Source: Ceriagrion tenellum
Taxonomy: Eukaryota > Arthropoda > Insecta > Odonata > Coenagrionidae
DNA: 64,000 nucleotides
NCBI GenBank assembly: GCA_963169105.1
Contig: OY720636.1
Location: forward strand, 133,767,233 to 133,831,232
Direction of reading: 5' to 3'
Shown: in pieces, positions 22,554-36,104 of the stretch
Position numbering within the stretch: position 1 is the first letter of the stretch
Layout of the letters: every line of letters begins with the position of its first letter
Notes under the pieces: generated by a model
Seen by the model: the letters and a program-made list of their open reading frames with translations, nothing else
The model's database searches: none
What the model was told of the DNA's origin: nothing
Position numbers and translations under genes: made by a program

Positions 22554-23386
22554 TGCGTGTTCGAATCTCGCCTGGGTTGTTTATTCATTCCCAGGACATG
22601 GATGTTCGTGTTCGCCCAATGAGTCTATTGTAAGAGAGGACTACAGTCTTCAATTCCTCGATTATTATTATTAAAACCGCTGTCGGCTCCGTACCGCTTG
22701 CAGGGTAAACAGCTACCGAAAAAGACTGAGCTATGCCGCATTTTTATTGTTCCCCAACGGAAAAATGTGCGCAAGTCACTTTTAAGCATCGCTTGTCCGA
22801 ACATTTCTTGCTAGAATTCAGTTTTGCGTAGTGCCTTGCCAGAGAAAGGCGTGAGTTTGTCATTAAGTATGGAAGCTGACGTATCTTCTTTACGTTCGAA
22901 AAAAAGAGAAGGCAACTTTTGAAGAGGAGAACCCCTAGTTTCTTGGTATTGTGAATTTCCAGTTTCAATACACTTCCGTGGATTTTTGGCTAACAGTGGT
23001 GCAATCAGTGCAAGCTTGTAACATTGTGTTAATTTTAACTTAAAAAAGATTACATAGGGTTTAATGGATCTTAGAAATGTCACGCATCTTGAGATGCATG
23101 AGAAATTTATTGAAAGTGGAAAAAAATCTGTATCATCTAAGAAACAATGCATACTGGACTAGTTAAGCAACAAATTTAATTTTAATGAGGACGTCAATGC
23201 CAAAAATATTTTAGCAAGTGTAATGCAAAAGTATCTATTCTCAAAATATCTTCGTAAGTGGGAGCAAAGCTCACGTTCTGACAGTTTTTTCAGAAGAAAG
23301 TTCGGAAGTTGGCTCCAGCTGAAGTTGAAATTTTCCGGTCTCATATAAATATGTTCCCAATATATCCGGTGAGCATCTACTGTGTG
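22554..23386. other. Unassigned region left of the unit B deletion
   Basis: Same sequence as 2150-2982 in A. No gene recognised. Confidence 0.4.
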
Positions 23387-23388
23387 AG
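23387..23388. other. Deletion junction in unit B
   Basis: Left sequence ACTGTGTGA is joined to GACGGAGGCTTTGATG inside the Penelope-like element. Relative to A (2983 to about 4807) about 1.8 kb is missing: the transposon-like remnant, the (TA)n array, the hammerhead-like motif and the Penelope 3' end. Two bases (GA) are common to both sides. Confidence 0.8.
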
Positions 23389-24203
23389 ACGGAGGCTTTG
23401 ATGTCGAACGGCGTCTCTGTGTTGGGACTCTGAAACGGGGATAGGGGGCGAAACATGTTGCACGTTTTGCACCGTGGTTTGTTGCATCTCTGTGTGGTGG
23501 GACGGGGAGTGTCATTCGATGTACCCTCTAGCGAAGAATTGGAGCGAAGAAGATTGGCTAAGTTAGGTGGACGTCTGAAGCATACTGTGGGGCATTTGGG
23601 TAGGAGATTGGCTGTCGATCTGTTAGTATCTAAAATTGGGAATAAGTCTTTGAGGATGGTCTTGAGTTTTTGGACGCCAGGAAAGTATGTGATGTGAAGA
23701 TTTAGGGCGTCCAGGGGGGTGTCTTTTTTACGTGGGGTGAGATTAGCAGAGGGGGGTAAAATACGTTTTTTTAGAAGTGGCTCAGGATAATTTCTATTGG
23801 ATAAAGAGTTGTGAAGCTTATCAAGGTATTCATGAAGTTTTTCTTTGGAGTTGCAAATCCGGTGGCCACGGATCGACAGCGAATAAGGAATTGAGTGCTT
23901 AGTGTGTTTAGGATGGCAGCTGTTGTAATGCAAATACAGTTGTTTGTTGGAGGGCTTGATATGGACCGAAGTCTCAAAGGTGTTATTATTTGTGATGGAA
24001 ATGTCGACGTCGAGAAAGGTGATTTGAGAAGGAGAAGTGGCCGATGTGAAGCGAATGGATGAGAATTGATTTAGAGATTTGAGGAAGTTCGCTAGGGTAT
24101 CCTCGCCGTGGGTCCATATGATGAAAATATCATCAATAAATCTAACCCAGAGCTCCGGTTGTAATTCCTGGGTGGCGAGGAAATCACTTTCAAGCTTTCC
24201 CAT
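23389..24203 (-). pseudogene. Penelope-like RT, downstream tandem unit, truncated (copy B)
   Basis: Reads MGKLESDFLATQ through FIDDIF to the NTETPFDIKAS segment, then runs out of the element into flanking DNA at the deletion junction. The GIY-YIG domain is absent. Non-functional. Confidence 0.85.
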
Positions 24204-24234
24204 GAAGAGATTGGCATAAGAAGGGGCTCCTTCT

Positions 24235-26068
24235 GGCGCACTTCAATTAACGGGGCGTCCGGGGGAAGGGAGGGCAATATTGCCACCTCAAAGCACTTGT
24301 CAAAGGACAAGCCATGTTTCCGCACATGAGTAGGGATGGGGAAAGTGGAAGATGGGTCTTTACAGGTGCACCGATGGTTATTCATTCTAATATTAAGGGG
24401 TGTAATACATTCGCCCACATAAAAACCGGGACATAGTTTACATTGTAACACATAAACTAAGTTGTGGGAGTCGCAAGAGACGGAGGCTTTGATGTCGAAC
24501 GGCGTCTCTGTGTTGGGACTCTGAAACGGGGATAGGGGGCGAAACATGTTGCACGTTTTGCACCGTGGTTTGTTGCATCTCTGTGTGGTGGGACGGGGAG
24601 TGTCATTCGATGTACCCTCTAGCGAAGAATTGGAGCGAAGAAGATTGGCTAAGTTAGGTGGACGTCTGAAGCATACTGTGGGGCATTTGGGTAGGAGATT
24701 GGCTGTCGATCTGTTAGTATCTAAAATTGGGAATAAGTCTTTGAGGATGGTCTTGAGTTTTTGGACGCCAGGAAAGTATGTGATGTGAAGATTTAGGGCG
24801 TCCAGGGGGGTGTCTTTTTTACGTGGGGTGAGATTAGCAGAGGGGGGTAAAATACGTTTTTTTAGAAGTGGCTCAGGATAATTTCTATTGGATAAAGAGT
24901 TGTGAAGCTTATCAAGGTATTCATGAAGTTTTTCTTTGGAGTTGCAAATCCGGTGGCCACGGATCGACAGCGAATAAGGAATTGAGTGCTTAGTGTGTTT
25001 AGGATGGCAGCTGTTGTAATGCAAATACAGTTGTTTGTTGGAGGGCTTGATATGGACCGAAGTCTCAAAGGTGTTATTATTTGTGATGGAAATGTCGACG
25101 TCGAGAAAGGTGATTTGAGAAGGAGAAGTGGCCGATGTGAAGCGAATGGATGAGAATTGATTTAGAGATTTGAGGAAGTTCGCTAGGGTATCCTCGCCGT
25201 GGGTCCATATGATGAAAATATCATCAATGAATCTAACCCAGAGCTCCGGTTGTAATTCCTGGGTGGCGAGGAAATCACTTTCAAGCTTTCCCATGAAGAG
25301 ATTGGCATAAGAAGGGGCCATTCTTGTGCCCATAGCCGTTCCCTTGGCTTGAAGAAAGAAACGCCCATTAAAAGTGAAGGCGTTGCGTTTCAGAATGAAT
25401 TCAACTAGCTTGATAAGGAAGTTGGTGGAGGGAATTCGAGGGTGATTTCTTCTCGAAAGGAAATGGGATATGGACTGTAGACCTTCATGGTCAGGAATCG
25501 AGGTGTACAATGAAGTAACATCCACCGTAGCCATGATGACGCTTTTGTTGGAGGGAATATTTACTGCTGTCAGGATGTCTAGGAAGTGATAGGAATCACG
25601 AAGGAAGGAAGGGAGTTTAGCAACTATAGGCTGCAGGTGATAGTCCACGAAGGCCGATATGCGCTCCGTTGGGGAATTGCAGTTGGAGATGATCGGGCGT
25701 CCGGGGACGCCTTCTATGTGTATTTTGGGAAGGAGATAGAAATATGGGGTTTTGAAGTTAGTGGGCGAGAGAATATTGATGTCGGACTTGGAGAGTCCTT
25801 CATCAGGGCCTGTTGAAATTAAGAAGTCATGTATTTCCGCTTGATACGCCGCAGTTGGATCCTCTGTGAGTGGGAGATAGGAAGAAACATCACCGAGTGG
25901 TCTCATTGCTTCGGCGACATAATCCTCCCTATCTTGAACCACAACGGTTGATCCCTTATCCGCTTTACTGATGGTAATGTTGGGATTGCGTCGGAGGCGA
26001 CTGAGAGATGACAATTCCTCTCTGTTAAGGTTTGGGGCAGGAGTGACCTCAGTTTCTAATTCCCTCAA
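24235..26068 (-). CDS. Penelope-like reverse transcriptase with GIY-YIG endonuclease, near-complete (copy B)
   Basis: The open frame starts 5' of ITISKADKGSTVVV and stays open to RQKE, where it crosses into the tandem unit and continues out of frame to a stop at 24092. Visible in order: LLPKIHIEGVPGRPIISN; RT motif A VDVTSLYTSIPDHEG; motif B GTAMGTRMAPSYANLF; motif C WVRFIDDIFIIW (catalytic FIDD); then GIY-YIG VYVLQCKLCPGFYVGEC. The enzyme would reverse-transcribe the element RNA and nick DNA. No ATG stands at the N terminus (a TAG lies about 20 codons upstream) and the last about 20 residues are replaced by the tandem junction, so it is 5'-truncated and altered at its end. Both RT catalytic motifs are intact. 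Confidence 0.82.
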
Positions 26069-26138
26069 TATATCAAAATTTCTGTGAGTTTTACTTTTTT
26101 TTGTGCTCTATATGTAACTGCTAGTCACGCCTGTGACC

Positions 26139-26142
<4 letters not shown>

Positions 26143-26189
<47 letters not shown>
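26143..26189. repeat. (TA)n microsatellite (copy B)
   Basis: Forty-seven bp of TA on the 5' side of the Penelope-like element. Confidence 0.95.
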
Positions 26190-26192
<3 letters not shown>

Positions 26193-26705
26193 TAAAATTT
26201 TGGTTCAATTTCTGTATTCGTTGATTTTCTTTAAATTTCCCAGCCCCAAATGAGCTTATTGCAATCGGAGCATTAACTTTTATATAAACCCTGAGTAAAA
26301 TAAGGGTTGTGCGACTATGTTTTGCACCATTTTAAGTTTGTAAAACTATAAAACTAATACCTGTATTGGAAATGTTGACAGCAGTGATACGGTTAAATAA
26401 ACTTTCATATCCATTAGCAGGTCAAAAGTAATTAGAAAAAATGTACCTAATTTGAAATAATTTCGATAAATGGTTTAAACAGTTATTGAAGAAGAGTAAT
26501 AATAATCAGAGATAAACCATACTATCTTCCAAATTATGGTGCTTATATATAAAATATAGTCAAGCATTAGCGAACCTAAAAAATGTTTTGGTTCCTTTCA
26601 AATTATATGTTTAATGATTTTCCAAAAATAAACAATAGTAAAAACTAGATGGATGCATGAAAACATCACATTCAGATTCAGGCACAGTCAAAATGTTTCA
26701 CTCAT
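26190..26705. other. Unassigned AT-rich spacer (copy B)
   Basis: Equivalent of 7380-7895. Nothing recognised. Confidence 0.45.
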
Positions 26706-28155
26706 TTCATACATAATTGTACACCTAACTCTGCGTCAGTAATTTCCTCCATTCTGACCTCTCCTTGCAAACCTCTATTGCCTCATGTACCCCACACACT
26801 GTTTCATACACGCCCTACTGTTTTTAAAACTCCTAATATCCCCTGTCCCTGATATTGCTCTCTTCCCACAACATCTCTCCAATTTTGTACTTTACCGCAT
26901 TAATTCCCCTACCTCCACCAGGCTTAGCCTTTTATACTCACTTCCAAAACAGCTTTTTATTACCTTCAAAATCACTCTGCATTTTGTTAGCTTCATCCAC
27001 ACGCATTCATTCTTTGCTCTCTTTCACAACGATTATGCATTCCTTCTTTTTCTTTCTGTAAATCTCACATGCCTTAGTACGCTCTTCCTATAATTTGGCA
27101 GCAATCATAGCCTTGTACGCCTCTTTCTTTTCTCTGACTGCAATTTTCACTTCTTCATTCCACCAACCATCACCTTTCGTTCTTCCTACCACTCCTATTC
27201 CACATACACTTTCAGCACATTCCACAATCACTCCTTTTAAACACTCCCACGCATCATTCACATTCTCGTTTCTGGTATGCTCATCCCATTCTCTCTGCTT
27301 CAACGATAGAGCATCCTCAAGCATGCAACTATACCGCATCTTACCTCGCTGTCTAACAACCCTTCCTGCTCTCAACTGTTAACGCGCAACATTCTTCCTT
27401 GGTACACACTTTCTGCCCAGATTCACTTTGGAGAGTAACAAATAGTGGTCTGTTCCACATTCAGCACCCCTCATCACTCGCGTGTCCCAAACTATCTCTC
27501 TCAATCTCTCATCATACACAATAAAATCAATCATGCTTTTACAAACACTCCTTTTCCAAGTATACATATGTATTCTCTTATGTCTAAACCATGTATTCGA
27601 CACAAACAATCCTTTTTCTAAGCACACACTCACCTTTATCATTCGCTCCGGGGTCACCAAAAGGCTCAACCACTCTCTCAGATGCATCTCGCCTCACACC
27701 AACCCACCCATTCATGTCACCTACTAAAATTATTCTCTCACCAGGATCAAATTCATTCAAAACCTCTCCCAGTTTTTCCCAAAACTCATCTTTCACACGG
27801 TCACTCTCTCCATCCACTGGTGCATAGCACGCCACAATCACAACTCTCCTTATACCTACTTTCACGCAAACCCAGGGGATACTAACTCGTATTTCCTTAC
27901 TAGCAACTTAGCTCTCTCATTAAGAATGAGTCCTACACCTTGACTGCCATGTACATTATCTTCAAATCTTGCCAGACTACCACCATCTTTGGGAACAGCA
28001 TCCTGCCCCTTACGCTTAGTTTCACATACACAAAAAACATCCATTCGTCTCACTTACATTTTGATCAGCAACTCATGCTCCTTTCCATACACTCTTCTCA
28101 CATTCCAAGTACCGAGAGTCCAGTTCGTTTCCAGACCGTATCTTGATGGGCCAAC
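26706..28155 (-). pseudogene. RTE-like LINE endonuclease fragment (copy B)
   Basis: Same broken endonuclease as at 7896-9345, with the motifs LVGDMNGWVG, SMIDFIV and GTDHYLLLSKV in separate frames. It differs from A by single bases only. Confidence 0.75.
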
Positions 28156-28535
28156 CTTATTCAGTTTCCACCGCCCATCGTGGCTTCAGCTGTCTTAGGC
28201 AACATTTTGACATTTAGCGGTAAGTTGTAATAGAGAATGTAAGGTTACAGCAGTACCCTCACCACATGCAGCTTTCCATGCTAACGGTTACAGCGCTCTA
28301 CCGGTCAGTTTTGGCACATATTCGCCACTATGCCACAAAAGCAACCAAAACATAGTAATACCCTAGGCTCTATTCTGCTCAAGCTAGGATCCCTTCTGAA
28401 AGGACTACCTTGAGAGCCAGCATACTATTGCCCGCGACCCACCACTAGGAGGTATATCCAGTGTACTGACAAACCGGTACACTACATCTTACCTAATTGC
28501 ACAAAATAATATACTTGTTTAATTAATTCAACATT

Positions 28536-28851
28536 CTCCATCATCATACAGTTATTCTCCTTAAATTATACTTTTAATTTAGTCATATCATCCGCATGTA
28601 CTATAACTCGCACGTTTACTATTCTAATTACAACACTGTACTTTCATTAAATGCATCTCTAACACATTTATCCATTAATACATTAAACAGCCATAGTGAT
28701 ATTACGCATTCTCGCTTTACGCCCTGTTTCATTGCAAACCAATCTCTCAGAACCCCATTAATTCTCACACCTACCTTACGTTTATCATACATTTTTATTA
28801 TCATACATGAACAAGTGACATCCGTACATCGTGCGAGGCGAAGTAAATAGC
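28536..28851 (-). pseudogene. RTE-like LINE reverse transcriptase fragment (copy B)
   Basis: Equivalent of 9725-10040, with the HADD motif region. The spacer before it (28156-28535) holds nothing recognisable. Confidence 0.6.
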
Positions 28852-29313
28852 ACGAGAAATGGCTTCGGGGAGAATAGTTTTCTAGAATCTGTTTGTTTGT
28901 CTCTTTCCTTTATCCCCAGTTGACCCCTTTCAATGCCTGCCATGAGGAATTTGAAGTCTTAAGTCTCCAAGTCAACCTATATGCGTGCATATGTGACAAT
29001 GGCTCGAACTGACAGAGCAAGGTGAATATCGTCGGAAGTAAGTAATAATGACGAAATTTCTCTCGGTGCGATTGTTCAAATGTCGCCACAGGAGTTTAGC
29101 CTCGTCATATGGTTTTCTTACCGGCTCCAATTTCCAAACCTCATTTTATCGTTACTATGCTTCATAGAAGTGGTGGCATTAGTTGTTCCAAATAGAGTCT
29201 TTTCATGAATTACCCACAGCTCACCCTTAACGTTTGTTCCCCTAATTACAGAAGGTGACGGAAAATACAAAAACAATGTAACATACAGAATAGCTATTGC
29301 TTTTCAAATTCAT

Positions 29314-29319
29314 TTTATT
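29314..29319 (-). terminator. Polyadenylation signal AATAAA (copy B)
   Basis: Minus-strand AATAAA about 83 nt after the stop codon at 29402. Confidence 0.6.
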
Positions 29320-29401
29320 TAATTTTCATTCAAGAAAATCGAATATCCAATGAAGGGGAAAAAATCAATAAATAACATATAGAATTAAGAATCAAACATT
29401 A

Positions 29402-32400
29402 TTAGTCCACATGAGCCTTAATGTCATGAGTCATGTCAGATAAAGTCATGAGGCTCAATAATATTGGTGGGCCTGGAGGAGGAGGTGGCTGTGGTCCATC
29501 CACTTCGCTCATCAGCAGAGCGGGAGGAGTTGGCAGTGAAGCAGATGTGGTCTCCATGGGAGACGCAGTTGTCTTTGATCCTTCACAGGTGTCTTTGCAG
29601 GTGTTGAGCAATGATTCAGGAGCCGGCTGTGACTCTGGAGATGGTTGAGGTTGAAGTAGACTGGTCATAAATGGTGCTGCCAAGTTCAAGGTCATTGCTG
29701 TCAGAGAGTCTATTTTGACGGCTGATGCTGTTGATATAGGCGGCGAAGGCAAGACCCTTGACTCTGTCCCTTCTACTTCAAGTTTAACCACTTCCTCTTT
29801 TTCCTGCGTCAATTAATAAAGATCATTAATACAAAAGGCTCACAAGATGTCAATACAAATCACTGAGCTCTACTTATTGGTAGCCCCATAAAGAAAATAC
29901 CCTACTTCATGATGGTACATATACTAAAAACAATTAAAGGAGGGCATTTCTATGTAAAAAGCCAATCATTAAAATTTGATGACTTCCTTTTTTGGCCAAG
30001 AAATTAACATATATTGTACTTTCTAGCCTATTTCTATTCTCAGAATATGGCAAATGGGTAAAATTTTGTGATAATAATGATGAAGATGTGGTCTGCAAAC
30101 CAGATACTATGATACAATGGGGAGTGCTGATATACTTAAGCTAATGTATCCTCTCAACCACTTTAACGCCAGGAAAAATCTACAGGGGAGAAAGAAACTG
30201 GCAGCTTCACCGGCTAGAGGATTTATATAATATCAAGGAATTCAGATTTCGGTTGCAGTTTAAGGCAGATGGTTCTTACTTTTTTGAAATTTTCATGTTT
30301 AAAGAAAATGATTTTTCTCCCATTTTAATTCCCAGCTTTGTCCCAAAATGCTAGGCAATCAAAGGAGAAATGTTTGAAGAATTAAGGTACTCTGTTAAGA
30401 TAAAGGGGCAATATTTTTTTTTTACCATCCAGACAAGAATTTAGCTTAAAACTGAGGTTTAATGAAGGTGAGTATAAAAGAATAATAAAATTCAAAAATA
30501 TGGGTTAGCATAAAGAAAATGATATTCTGATTCCACTATCAGAGTGTATAGAAAGATTAGGTATAGCCATATTCATCAAACTCTTTGTATGATTCCTTTT
30601 ATTGCCAACGAAAATGATTTCTACATTTTTTGGTCAGGGTGCCATGACATCGATGCCATAGGCATTGAAACTTAACGTGGCTTTAATGTGTGGAATCATA
30701 GAAATTGTTTCTTAATAAATACTCAATCTTGTTAATCTCCTCTCAAGTTACGCCAAAATTTATCTTTATAATTGGATTGAGCATATCACATAGGCCTTTT
30801 TTATAGAAAAATTTTGCTTTGAGTACAAGGAAAGGCATTTCTTCAATGTCACTAACCTCCATGCCAAGTAACGTCTGGCATTTTATCCATTCCTCTTGCA
30901 GTTGAAGCACATTTTGTTCCAGCTGTACTACATACTTTATACATATGCGAAGCTTTTCTGCATATTCCCTTCGCAAGTTTTTCAAATCAACCTCATGATT
31001 CCTTGCCATTCGGCTAATGTACTCTTCATTATCCCGATTTATGTTTTTTACGCATTGCTGGAGCTCTGAAAAAATTAAATAATGGCGAAAATTAATACTT
31101 TTGGAAACAGAGTTCATTTAATCTTAAGTCGCAAATGAACACTGTACTACAATTTAAGAATGGAGCGCCATGCAATAAAATACTACCAGTGTAATAATGA
31201 AAACGGCATGATTTCCTTAATTAATCTTAGGCAAAGGATCACTTATTTTTTATTTCATGCCTCAACTGAAGTTTTTCAATGAAATTGTGAGTGATTGATG
31301 ACATCCTTTCTATAATTTGTGAAACCTTGGGTACAAATCGCTTCGCCTTAAAGCTAAACTCTAGCAAACAGATGTTTCAGGGGTTCTAATGGTATAAATA
31401 TAAACCTATATTAAAAACACATGCTAGAAGACAACACCTGCATTAAGAGTAAGTCATTTGGTTGACGACCCAAAACCTTTGAAGGAAGGTGACTTTTTCG
31501 AAGCATAACCATAAGCAGTTTTGGGCTAAAACATTACTATCTTTTATGTTTTCGAGATATCAAAAATATATAGGAAAATCTTATGAACCAGTCCAAACAA
31601 ATCCATCCCCTAAAAATTCCAAATGCCATGCTAAAAATGAGGATGGCTAATGGGAAATGAATATTAGTTCATTGGAACATCAAAATACTGCTGTATGTTT
31701 CTATCAGTGCAGTGTATTAATTTGAACTTCTGAATATGCATTACACGTTCACTCACTACACCACATTCAATTAAAATGTAAGCCTTCCACTCCATGATAC
31801 ACAGACTGTGAACCATTCCCATGTCTAATGAGAACAAAATGAAGGAGCTCGGCGCAATCAACCAAATACCTGTCCGCGACGGACACTTGGAAGTTCTAAC
31901 TGATAAACTGCACAGATGGAAACAGACAGCATTGGCTCAGAAGGTGATTAAAAGTGGGACAAAAGAGGAAGAATCTTGTCCAAAGAGGAGGAGGATGTCC
32001 TTCCTTGGTAGAATCTCTCTCAAGAAATTACAATATCTTCCAAAAGGAGAAGTCAGTGCTGCTTTCTACAATAGAAACACTCTGAGAAACATACTTGGGT
32101 TAAAAAAGACAGAATAAAGACTCAAGAAAAAAGCAGAATTCATGAAGTCTGCTGCAATGAATGTAATAATATATCTCTCAGTCGGATGAATTTACTTTTC
32201 AATATCACGGTTAGCGAACATGAAGACAGCTTCTGAATTAGGAAAAATGCCTCACCCTTCACAAAACATATGGTGACGCATAACCACCAGAGTGACTTTA
32301 TCCCCAGAGTTATGCACCTTGCAAAGAAAGGGAGGCCCACCCCGTCACCACTTCCCTATTCCTTTCCCGTAAAATAAATTTTTATATGGAAATTGCAGTA

Positions 32401-35400
32401 CCTTCTTTTCATATTCTCGTAATGTTAAGTTCACAAAATACATTTTAATTGACATGGCAGAAGAAATATAACAAAGAAGCCTAAATATTGTAATCAAGAG
32501 CCAATTTCAATGCATGTTGTTACTTTGATCGCTGAACACAGATCTCCCACTCCAAAAAGACTTGTATTCACATAAACAGTCAAATATTCAGGTGAGATAA
32601 GTTCTAAGGAAAAAAAAGTACTCACCATCCTCTGTGTATTTGGCTTCATGGCGAGGAGCCTCTTTTGATGATTTCCCCAGACTCCATAGCCGTGACTTAT
32701 TAGGGAGCTTCCCGACGGATGAAGTGGGCGTAACAGATACCTCTGATCCGGCCATATATTCATGAGGTCTGGCTGCAATATGAAACCAAAATTTATTAAA
32801 AACTTTCTTCCATGGTCAAAATGTCTGTATCATAAATCCATTTCAAACCATTTGACCACAAACAACTCAATAACCTACTACAGATTTTTGCATGTATATG
32901 AACAAAGGTTCTTCTCTTTATTATTTTTGGGTTTTCAACATATGCGTTGGGTCCTGGAGGTGACAATGTTGCTGGAGTTCCAATGGGCATCTTTTAGGTG
33001 AAGGTCACCTTTGCTGGTTGGAATACCAAAACAAATTGTCATCTGCAAGACGCTATGCATGCAGGGACAGAGATATAATGTATCCTGCAGTCAATTCAGT
33101 AGAGCCCTTATGCAAAATTGTATGCCGTATACATTGAGAATTTTAATTTTGCATAAAAGAACAAACACCATTACCAGCTGACTCTGCTGTTGAGGAAAAT
33201 ATAAGCAAAGAGAGCAGGAGCCAGGTTCCATTGGGAGCCTCACATCCATAGTCCCAGTCGCAGTAGTCAGAAATGAAACCCCAATCATTGCATATCTCCA
33301 TGTTCAACTGTATAATTCATCACATGGAGTTCACTAAAATTATACTTTTATTGCATGTTATGGAAAAAAGTGTCATATATATACACCATGTGCAGTGTAC
33401 ATACACATTTTAAACAGAACCCCACAACTATGTATTATATAATATAAACTTTGCTACATAATATCCACAATGCTAGAACTTTCTAAACTATGATGCTTAA
33501 GTTCCATTTGAGATTTGTATACAAACAATGGGACACGTGGGCTGCACTCATTAGTCATTTTCCCGAGGCATGCAACACTTTTTACTCCATTAAATGCACT
33601 GTACAAATAAATGGTTGGCCGCATGCATGTTACGAGTGGGGCTGACATATAGTTGAGACTTGAGATTACCACAACTCATTTGGCTGAGAAAATGTTACTG
33701 TGTCCCACTGACTCGGGTACCAAGAGTTCCATCTGCCCAATTCCTCATGATAAGAGACACTTACATGGAGCATAGTGAATAATATCTGGCACCAATGATT
33801 GGGATTTTCCCACTGTAAGCTTCAAGCATGTAGTGATCAACAAGACAGTCTCCAAAATTCATTATCCTCTGTTTTATCAACACTTGGCCTTAAATAAGAA
33901 TAATTTAGGCCAAAGGCAAATACAGAGCAAGGAATATTCAGCTAGAACTGGCTACTTGGTCTTTCACATGGATGGATATGTATGATGTAGAGGTAATCCT
34001 GCACCTCTCAAATTAGATGATGATCTGTGGTGATGCTTGTCTTGCATAAGAAATAATTACTAAAAACACATTAGAATGAAGATATGGTTTCAGACATTGT
34101 TCCTTGTTGTGACTTTTACAAATCTTCTACAACTGAATACACTTACCATTACCACATGTCTGTAGAAAAAATGCATCAACCGATGATTACAGGCTCATCT
34201 TTCTACCTTTCTGTATAAACATTTATATGTGTGTGTATGTACATTTATAGAGGAAACTTACAGGGGGGTAAAAAGACGGGAGTAAAAAGAAAGTCTTACT
34301 GAAAAACGTTTCGGGTGTTAGCCCTTCCTCAGTCACAGAGAGTTTCTCTAACAAGTATTTGATAAGTAAAAATAATTACCTAATGAATGATGAAGTAATG
34401 TGAGGATTAAGTTGGCTGGAAAGGTAGAAAGATGAGTGTGATAGGATTATTGGGCAAATTTGGACTACCCTTTTAGAAAGAGGAAGAGGTATTTAGCGTT
34501 TTGGATCAGCTGGATGAAACAATCGGTAGACTATCTGGTACTTGCGTACCAGGTACGTACAAAAATTAATCATCATCATGGCAATGCCCACCTCATCTCC
34601 CCTGTGTATTACATATTATATATAAGTAAGCGATTGTGATGATGAAAACTACTGCCACAATTTCAACTCGTGTGATTCTTCGTTGCAACAAAGGAACGTA
34701 AGAATGACTGGATAAATGGAATCACAGTTCACACGATATGGCGATATTATACCCTCATAGATAGGCGGTGACTTAAAAACGATTATCTGTGAGGAGAAGT
34801 TGACAGTCAAAATCAATTTTGTAATCGGTTTTTTATTTATTGCTGCCAGATATCGGTAAAATTGGATGAAATGGGGAGTAGTGTAGAGGCTAGCAGACTG
34901 AAATAGATCAAAGGACAGTGGAAGAAACCGGCCACACGGACAGCGACTCCTCGGCGAAATTCAAAATGAGGGACTGTTTTTTTGTAAATTTAGTAATAAA
35001 TAGTAATCGACCATCGTTTTCTTCTTTCGTCCCATTTACTTGAGATACAGGCTTCGCAGCCGTGGAGTCTCTGTGTCCTAAGGGGGGAATGCGTGGGAAA
35101 AATCTCAGTGAGGACCTTCCTATCCGTACGATCAGCCTGACCAGCAGGTCGGGCACAGCCGGGAAAGGTAGGTTTCCGCCCTAGCCTACCCTGTAATCCC
35201 TAACGAGGGGACCCGCTCGGTATCCCCTGGAAGTGCAATGAGGCCTACACCTCTTTCCAGGTTCTCCGGGCGAGGCGACCTATTGGGACAAAACCAAGCA
35301 CCACCCGGTAGTAAGAAGGAGGTTCTCAGTTACCCTCCCCTGCCGGGCGCCTCAGTTTTGCTGGTTACGGAGACTCCTTTCCCTACGCAAATACCTTTGG

Positions 35401-35776
35401 ATATGTTTCGAATCCAAATTGATTCTAATCGATGAACCAATGAGTCTGTGTCCTGCTGGAAGAGAAAAAACCCCCCTTAAAACGAAGAGGTTACGCTACC
35501 CAAGCGTAGAACACCAACATTAATGATGAATATTATTTTTAAGTACTTTCCTAGCTTGAAAGTCATCTACCGTAAGCTAAAAAAAAGGAAACCATTTAAC
35601 ATTACACCGATCCCAACAACAATGGAGGTAAATCGGGGTTAAAGTGGCATAGCTATTCTTCAAGACTCACAGACAACGTTGTTACTGTCGTTCGGCATCG
35701 GGTCTGTATCTCCAGCACCATAAATATCCGTATTATCATCACCTCCTTGAACACACTTTCTTAAAGTATTTCCCAT
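29402..35776 (-). CDS. Predicted N-myristoylated coiled-coil protein, four exons (copy B)
   Basis: Exons 35671-35776, 32626-32772, 30857-31065 and 29402-29803, with the same phases as in A, 287 residues. Two coding differences from A and C were seen by eye. The last base of exon 1 is T instead of G, so the split codon gives S36 instead of A36 and the donor becomes TCT/GTGAGT, a weaker site. In exon 3 the GGG codon in the NLRGEY segment is AGG (G to R, inside the coiled coil). All frames and AG/GT dinucleotides are kept. Whether the weaker donor still splices is unknown. Confidence 0.58.
31821..32117 (+). other. Open frame inside intron 2, longer allele (copy B)
   Basis: Ninety-eight codons starting MSNENKMKELGAINQIPV and ending LGLKKTE, on the strand opposite the host-like gene. 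The first part is missing from A and C, where a run of short CCACATTC-type repeats stands instead. Basic and hydrophilic, no known domain. B may preserve the ancestral state. Confidence 0.35.
34194..34436. mobile_element. 243-bp element with 18-bp terminal inverted repeats (copy B)
   Basis: Same ends and same internal hammerhead-like core (34289-34346, minus strand) as at 15335. Confidence 0.6.
34490..35010. repeat. Diverged ancient repeat, member 1 (copy B)
   Basis: Equivalent of 15630-16150. Partner at 36105-36660. Confidence 0.65.
35030..35500 (+). repeat. GC-rich repeat-like block (copy B)
   Basis: Equivalent of 16190-16665, with the same 65-codon frame (35238-35435). Family unknown. 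Confidence 0.4.
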
Positions 35777-36104
35777 GTTTCTTTTTAATCGAAAGATCGG
35801 AAATGAATGCGGTTGCTAAGAATAAACGTTACCAAGGGCTCACCTCCTATTGTTGTCGAATCGTTCTCTTTAGTACAAAATACCGTATCCTTTGGAGTTA
35901 TACGAATAGTATTATCTCAAGATGATATGAATATAGCAAGAATCTGAAATTGTAAGAGTTTTTTGTCGATGTCCTCGAGCATGAACTATTTGAAAGGAAC
36001 GCGATGTAAAGAATGACGAAGATATGTGAGTGAATTAAGTATGGAAAGAAGGGTGTGATAGAAAAAAATTTCGCTGGGTAAAATTTGATTAACTGTAACA
36101 TAAG

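Larger units (their letters stand above)
23389..26142 (-). mobile_element. Penelope-like retroelement with tandem unit (copy B)
   Basis: Proximal unit (about 24235-26142) carries the longest reading frame. The downstream tandem unit (23389-24234) is cut at its 3' side by the unit B deletion, so the natural C terminus is missing from both. The tandem period is again 1,091 bp, hence the tandem existed before A and B separated. Confidence 0.88.

Noticed and set aside
27095..27382. Serine/proline-rich plus-strand frames over the LINE region
   Set aside because: Antisense of the LINE endonuclease frames; composition follows the opposite strand.
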